From assembly GCF_030060925.1 (NCBI RefSeq), contig NZ_CP045455.1, positions 372,001 to 436,000 on the forward strand: a stretch of DNA of 64,000 nt, given 5' to 3'. The stretch comes from Spiroplasma sp. SV19 (GTDB lineage Bacteria > Bacillota_I > Bacilli_A > Mycoplasmatales > Mycoplasmataceae). Positions 58,676-64,000 of this stretch are shown here, piece after piece. Positions within the stretch are counted from its first letter, which is position 1, and each line of letters starts with the position of its first letter. Below the pieces are notes generated by a model, which searched no databases, had not been told where the DNA came from, and saw only the letters and a program-made list of their open reading frames with translations. A program made the position numbers and the translations under genes.

Positions 58676-61255
58676 TTATGTAATAATATTTCAACTTTGA
58701 TAAGTGGGGACCCCCGTTTGATGTTTTAAAATTGGTCGTAAAATTATTTTTGTTCCTGATGACAACCGTAAATTTTTGACATAATAATTATTATTCATTG
58801 TTTCACCCAAGCGATAATACTTGTTATTGTTTGCTAAATAAACTTCATAATAAGCAATTTCATCACGGTAGACTTCATTTACCGTTCAATTTAACCGAAG
58901 ACTACTTAAATTATCCCGTTTAATCGCATACTCTGATTGCAAATTAGTAATATAATCAGGAGTTAAATTAATATTAGTGTTTTTCTTTTCATTATAATTA
59001 ACACTAAATTCACCAACATTAACTTTAAAAGCTTCGCCTTTACCACCGGTTGGGTTCAATGATAAACCAATTTTAGCAATTTTTTCGTTATTTAAAGTAA
59101 GCCTTTGATTTAAATTAGTTTTAAAAGTAATTCATCCATTGTTGTCTTCTTCAAGTTGATCGGGAGCAACTTCTTTTTCATCACCATTATCTAATGTTAC
59201 TACTAATTTAATATCAAATTTTGTTTGTAAGTCTGATAATGTCAAAACCTTGTTCTTAGCATCACTAACTTTATAGCGAATGCCAATTACTTTATCTGTT
59301 TGACTATAATTAGTTCCCATAATATTTCAAATAACCTTATTATTAAAAACTCCCGGTGGAATAACACCCGTTCTTTCATCAACCTTATTAAAACTACCTC
59401 CAATGGCAATTGAATTTCCTTTTTGATAAGGCTCATAATAATCATAATATCCAGTTAAAGTTGGAACTTGTCTTTTGGTAACGCTATCATGAATATCTCA
59501 CTTATATGTTAATTGTGTATCAGCAAGACGACGATTATTTCACGGATAGTTATCAATAACTTGTTGGTCTGCTGTAACAAATTTTCGCCCTTGTCCTGTT
59601 GAAAAATTAGTTTTAAATTCTGATAAAGCATCCGGATCATTATCGAATAAAACCGTATTTTCTAACACTAAATTACCAATCCCAAAACTGTAATTGTCAA
59701 CTGGATAGTTTGGATCTCATGATACTGAACCTTGATCAATATCAGATAAAAAACGATTACGACCAGTAAAAACCATATCATCATAATAATTCTGATAAAT
59801 TGTGCCATAAGTATCATCACTTAAAGTTAATGGCCGTTTTAAATTTTCAAGATAAATATTAGCTAAATCCCGTGCTGTTGAAGCTGCAAAAGTTGTAATT
59901 GAATTTCGATTTTGCCCACTAAAAGTTCATTTATTAGCAAAAAGATCATTTTTTTCCTTATTTCAATCAGTATATGGGTTTCCATTAGGATCCAAATGAT
60001 TTTGTGTTAATTCAGTAATATTGCGTGTTCCAATTCGATCTTCGTTATAAAAAATTTTGCCTCCAATTCAACCACCAAGATTATACATATTATACGTCTC
60101 AAAGGAATTATATTCAGGATGACGTTGATTTCAAGTTTCAGAATCATTTGGTCACACATAAAAATCTTGGACATATTTGCCGTTAGATGCTGCTGCTAAC
60201 CCAGCTGCATCTTCATCTCGTAACTTATCTTTATCAAATGCTAATGTTCCTTGGTTTTTATATGTCACCATTTCTAATTTTTTAATTTCCTCATTATCAC
60301 TTGCCTTGACTTTATCCATAAATTGTTGCACAATTGCAATTGAAACCTTGTTATCCATAATTGTCCCATTTGGTGCCCCACCATTAGGTTCATTATTATA
60401 GAACCAACCATCAAAACCAAGATACTTTGCCATTTTAATTAAAACATCCACAATTTTATAATTACCTTCGTTATCCCGAACTAAATAATCTTGTAACATA
60501 TTTTTAACCAAACCATGATAGCCATCTAAATAAATACTACCATAAATTTTTGTCCCATTAATATGCGCGGCATTAATAGCATCTGCTGCAGGAGGCACAA
60601 TAATTCCTTCGTCCGCCGCACCAGCTCACGCTGTAAAACCATCTAAATATTGTCAATTATTAAAATTATTTCCAAACATTCTTTTACTACCAACAATGCT
60701 ATTGGTTCCACTAGTACTTTGCACTGCCAACCCTAGATTTAACGCTTTTACGCGTGAATCTTGCGTTTTTGTTCATTTACTTGCTACTTTTTTTGTTTTT
60801 AGTAAAGGAACATCTGCTTGATTATATTTTAAATCATAATCCGTTGATTCGTTTCAATCTAAAATACTATTGATTTTTTCATATAAATAATATTTATCTC
60901 TTTCCCCAAAATCACGGCGAAAATTACCATTTGGCAAATAAGCTGAGTTTAAAGGAACTCCTGTTACGGCTTGCTTTTTAATGGCCTTCTGGTTTTTAAA
61001 ACCAGTATTAAATTTTAAATAATCAATATATCGGGACAACTGTGGTAATGATAAATCACCAGATGGTGTTTCTTGCTGTGCAGATAAATAATTAACTTCA
61101 TTATATTGTTTAAAATAGGGTTCTTCTTCTTGCCAATTATAATCTGGTAAAGTTGCTAAATTAATGCCTAAAAAATTTGTTTGACAAGCAATTAAGCTTA
61201 ATGTTGTTCCGTTAATTAAAGTTAATGTACCAAGAACATACAATAATTTTTTCAT
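58676..61255 (-). CDS. secreted GH85 endo-beta-N-acetylglucosaminidase lipoprotein
   Basis: 859 residues. Lipoprotein signal (MKKLLYVLGTLTLING...SLIAC). A GH85 TIM barrel follows: YLDGFTAWAGAAD, GTKIYGSIYLDG, and GFDGWFYNNEPNGG with the catalytic Glu near residue 288. The C-terminal half is beta-rich, including a segment like a galactose-binding-type domain (about 560-740) and a fibronectin-like end. The family cleaves the chitobiose core of N-glycans, so this protein could trim host glycoproteins. One TGA Trp lies just before the end. Last gene of an operon with an ABC exporter; its ribosome site is in the permease stop. Confidence 0.9.
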
Positions 61256-61260
61256 TATAG

Positions 61261-62166
61261 TTACCCCCTATTATTCCAGTTAAGTAAAAACAATGATGCA
61301 ACAAATAAACCAGTGCAATATCCTAACCCACCAAAAATTGGTCCATAAATATTATTAAAACTAACAGTAATCAAGGCAGAAACTGGTTTTGATAAAAAAT
61401 AATTAATATTACCATCTGATGTCGCATAAAATGTTGTTCAAGCGCCATACTTTTGCGGAACAAAATAACTCATAACAACGGTTACTTTTGAACCAGCCAT
61501 TGTTGATGGTGATAAAAATAAATCTGAAAAAATAACAGCAAAAAATAAAAATAAAATAACTAAACTTTGAGTTAATGAAATACTCTTTAATGAACCAGCA
61601 ATTAATGTTGCAACCCCAATACTTGATAACACAACAATTGATGCTCCCAAAAAGAAACCAGCTCATGCTAGAAAAGCTTGACCAAATGTCCCGTAACTTA
61701 AAAAACTAAAGGCTTCTAAAAAATCATTTGTTCCACTAGGTGAATAAATGGCATTAATTGTTACCATAATAATTGCCCCAAATAAAATTGCGGATAATCC
61801 AATTACATAACCAACAATTCAAATTGCTAGTAAAAATTGTGATTTACTTGTTCCAATAACATGGATTCGTTTTAAAAAAATTGAGGCTTTTCATTCAGAA
61901 ATTAAAGTATTTAATAAAATAGCTATTCCAAACCCCGGAATTAACAATAAACCCATAATTAATGGTGGCAATAATTTATTAGCACCGCCAAATGATTGAT
62001 ACATATAAACTCCTAACATAAAAATAATTGGAACAATATAAACATATATGTATGTTCGTAAGTTTTTATAAACTGATGCAAATAATAATCTTAAATTTTT
62101 CGCTAAAAAAGCATTAAATTCAAAATAATCTTGTTTTAAGTTTTGATACTTAATTTTTGGTGTCAT
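61261..62166 (-). CDS. ABC-2 type transporter permease
   Basis: 301 residues, six transmembrane segments with a cytoplasmic N terminus. GTSKSQFLLAIWIVGYVIG after the second helix matches the ABC-2 family, as does SLTQSLVILFLFFAVIFSDLFLSPS. Overlaps the ATPase gene by 17 bases and precedes the GH85 gene by 5. Probably exports a peptide, lipid or drug, or assists surface delivery. Confidence 0.85.
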
Positions 62167-62884
62167 TTTTAGCAGTCTCCTTTTGTTTTAAATTTGTATA
62201 ATAGTTTTCCATAAATTTGCGGACTGTTCCATAGGATGTTAAAATTTCAGTTAAACCTAAATCGTAAATAATGTGCCCCTGTTCAAGTAATATTACTCGT
62301 TCACATAGTTTTTCAACTTCTTCAGGAATATGTGAAACCATCAAGAGTGTTGCTTGATGGAGCTTTAAATAAGTTTGAAAAAAACCAATTAACTCAATTT
62401 GCATACTTAAATCTAAACTAGTAATTAATTCATCTAAAATAATAATTTCAGGATCATTAATAACACTTAGCATTGCATTAAAACGTTGGCGTTGTCCTCC
62501 CGATAAATTATTTAAATCTTTATTAACAAAGTCTTTAATTCCAAAAACTAATAGTAATTCTTCAAGTTTACTATTATCATATTCTTTTTTATTAACATAA
62601 TAGTTAATAATGGCCTGTGGGGTTAGTCCTTTTGGTCAATATCCTTCTTGAAATTGTAATCCAATTTGCTTAATTTTTGGAACATCAGTATGAATTGTAA
62701 CAGTTCCCATTGAGGGTTTAGTAATGCCAGAAATTAGTTCGACCAATGTTGTTTTACCTGATCCATTTGCCCCTAAAATGGCAATTCTTTCTCCTTTTTT
62801 TATTTCCAAATTTAATTTTTCAATAATAATTTGGTTTTTGACTTTTTTCGTTAATTCTTTAATCTCTATATGTTTTTCGCTCAT
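62150..62884 (-). CDS. ABC transporter ATPase of the GH85 operon
   Basis: 244 residues. Walker A GANGSGKTTLV, Q-loop QFQEGY, signature NLSGGQRQRFNAM, Walker B IIILDELITSLD, H-loop VSHIP. Start MSEKH at 62884: no ribosome site precedes it, and a -10 TATAAT lies only 10 bases upstream, so the mRNA may be leaderless. An in-frame ATG six codons earlier would fall within the -10 box. Confidence 0.92.
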
Positions 62885-62893
62885 AATGTTTAC

Positions 62894-62926
62894 ATTATAC
62901 AAAATAAAAAAAAAAAAAAAAAAAAA
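62894..62926 (-). promoter_or_regulatory. poly-T promoter of the ABC-GH85 operon
   Basis: On the minus strand 21 T (62926-62906), ATTTTG, then TATAAT (62899-62894). The homopolymer fills the -35/spacer region, so changes in its length would alter the promoter. Confidence 0.65.
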
Positions 62927-62972
62927 GACATTACTTGTTTATTATTAAGAAACTTTTTTGTGACTCATAAAA

Positions 62973-63002
62973 AAATAACTACTAATTTGTTAGTAGTTAT
63001 TT
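62973..63002 (-). terminator. terminator of the glycyl-radical gene
   Basis: AAATAACTACTAA pairs with TTAGTAGTTATTT; minus strand continues TTTTATG. Confidence 0.9.
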
Positions 63003-63018
63003 AATCATTAATGTTATA

Positions 63019-63264
63019 TTACATTCCTTCGTGGAAAGTTCTTGAAATAACATCTTCTTGTTGTTCTTTTGTTAATTTAACAAAATTTACGGCATATCCT
63101 GAAACACGAATTGTTAATTGTGGATATTCTTCCGGGCGTTTTTGTGCTTCTCGCAACACATCACGGTCTAAAACATTAACATTTAAATGGTGCCCACCTT
63201 TTTGCATATATCCATCTAACATATTAACTAAATTACTAACTTGTGAATCTGATGCTTTTGCCAC
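63019..63264 (-). CDS. grcA: free-standing glycyl-radical domain (GrcA-like)
   Basis: 81 residues, equal to the C-terminal domain of [42 protein letters not shown], and [15 protein letters not shown] with the radical Gly, ending SRTFHEGM. Can replace the damaged C terminus of PFL. GTG start at 63264 after AAGGAAG. It has its own ribosome site and terminator, so it is a real gene and not a PFL remnant, though a split-off origin is likely. Confidence 0.88.
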   Translation of the reverse strand: MAKASDSQVSNLVNMLDGYMQKGGHHLNVNVLDRDVLREAQKRPEEYPQLTIRVSGYAVNFVKLTKEQQEDVISRTFHEGM

Positions 63265-63392
63265 TAGTAATCACTTCCTTTTCTATACTTATTATTTTAT
63301 ACCTTTTTATAAAGAATGCAATTAGGAACTATTAATCATCCTATCACTAAGAAAAATTAATTATAAAATAATATATTATTGATTTGTTCTAT

Positions 63393-64000
63393 TTAAATAA
63401 AATATCGAATAAAACGAGATTTAATGATTTCTTTTTCTAAATGTTTATAATAAACATGGTAAATACTATAAATTATTAAACCAAAATCAACAAATAAAAT
63501 CACTAAAGTTCCAATAATAGTCTCAATCAAAGCTCAACCTTTAATAATAATCGCTAATTCATTTTGATTTAAAAAATTAAGATATATTCAAGTGCTTAAT
63601 TTAACCATTGCAACCATTCCAATTGCTAAGGGAAAAGTGTAACAAGCAAATAATGGCACAAATTTAGTTTGAAAGGTTTTAACCATTGAAATATAAACAG
63701 AAATTGTAAAAAAAATGCTAAAGACACTAAGAAAAAAATAAATAAGTTGTAATGCCTTGCGATTTCCTGAAAATTAAAAGTAGAAAAGTAACCGGCTAAT
63801 AATAAATTTGGTGGTGCTGCCATAATGCCATATGCTGCTATTTTTTTATGTAATAAATGATTTGTAAAACTATATTTATAAATCATTAATGGTAACATTA
63901 CAACATAAAATGCAAAACCTAAGTATCAACAAAATTGTGATAACTGATGGATACTAGATGCAAATTCAGTAGAAATATTAGTACCAACATCTTTTGACAT
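63393..64000 (-). pseudogene. TDT/SLAC1-like transporter, frameshifted and cut by the window edge
   Basis: Right part reads MSKDVGTNISTEFA then PLMIYKYSFTNHLLH and LAGYFSTFNF in one frame, stopping at 63626. The family sequence resumes one frame over as SGNRKALQLIYFFLSVFSIFF, SMVKTFQTKFVPLF, and YTFPLAIGMVAMVKLS to TAA at 63393. Adding one base in the A4 run 63770-63773 rejoins them. The pattern fits C4-dicarboxylate/anion TDT channels. The M at 64000 is probably internal, with the start beyond the window. Confidence 0.7.

Overview
The window is a piece of an AT-rich mollicute chromosome, almost certainly Spiroplasma. Nearly every protein gene carries in-frame TGA where the family expects tryptophan (genetic code 4). 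Typical Spiroplasma lipoprotein signal peptides (a short MKK start, a hydrophobic run, then SC) recur, there is an MreB homologue, and the rRNA operon has no tRNA in its 16S-23S spacer. Under the standard code most genes here would look truncated, so all boundaries below were drawn reading TGA as Trp. I cannot name the species from memory of the rRNA.

Layout, left to right. (1) 1-5.6 kb: a leftward nucleoside-salvage/pentose operon (deoD, deoxynucleoside kinase, transketolase, KDPG-type aldolase, then a nucleoside deoxyribosyltransferase), preceded by a leader with the hallmarks of a cobalamin riboswitch. (2) 5.66-6.8 kb: a decayed insertion sequence with 19-bp terminal inverted repeats. (3) 6.8-19.3 kb: membrane proteins, two paralogous ~520-residue lipoproteins (one behind a poly-T promoter), RecD2, MnmA, a long disordered/membrane protein and a GNAT protein. 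(4) 19.4-24.5 kb: the leftward rRNA operon with two tandem promoters. (5) 24.6-34.7 kb: NhaC-type antiporter with an upstream short leader ORF, SSB, TrmL, RdgB, a choline-kinase-like protein, seven tRNAs, GMP reductase, ribosomal protein S21, and an overlapping pair of apparent pseudoenzymes: a phosphatase-like protein without its catalytic Arg and an MreB-like protein without its phosphate loops.

(6) 34.8-48.8 kb is the accessory heart. Four overlapping genes (lipoprotein, 929-residue and 693-residue surface proteins built of short degenerate repeats, 503-residue polytopic membrane protein) lie beside a MacB/FtsX-type ABC transporter. A partial second copy of the lipoprotein/surface-protein locus follows. 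Between that second lipoprotein and a copper P-type ATPase, a ~790-bp segment is inverted. In silico re-inversion between 6-bp inverted repeats (TGATAA at 46273, TTATCA at 47060) restores both genes in frame.

(7) 48.8-64 kb: a copper-chaperone-like HMA protein, RarA, an mreB-ldh transcription unit, a C39-like peptidase with a small lipoprotein, MsrA, AdhE, a TIR-like protein, pyruvate formate-lyase activase, an ABC exporter in one operon with a secreted GH85 endo-beta-N-acetylglucosaminidase lipoprotein (again behind a poly-T promoter), a free-standing glycyl-radical domain, and a frameshifted TDT/SLAC1-type transporter that runs off the right edge.

Together the metabolic genes suggest a fermentative, nucleoside-scavenging parasite or commensal: L-lactate dehydrogenase, AdhE and a PFL activase with a spare glycyl-radical protein for pyruvate, plus purine salvage through PNP, GMP reductase and a deoxynucleoside kinase. 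The surface genes (GH85, repeat-rich surface proteins, lipoproteins) show the usual signs of variable host interaction: homopolymer promoters, duplication and inversion.
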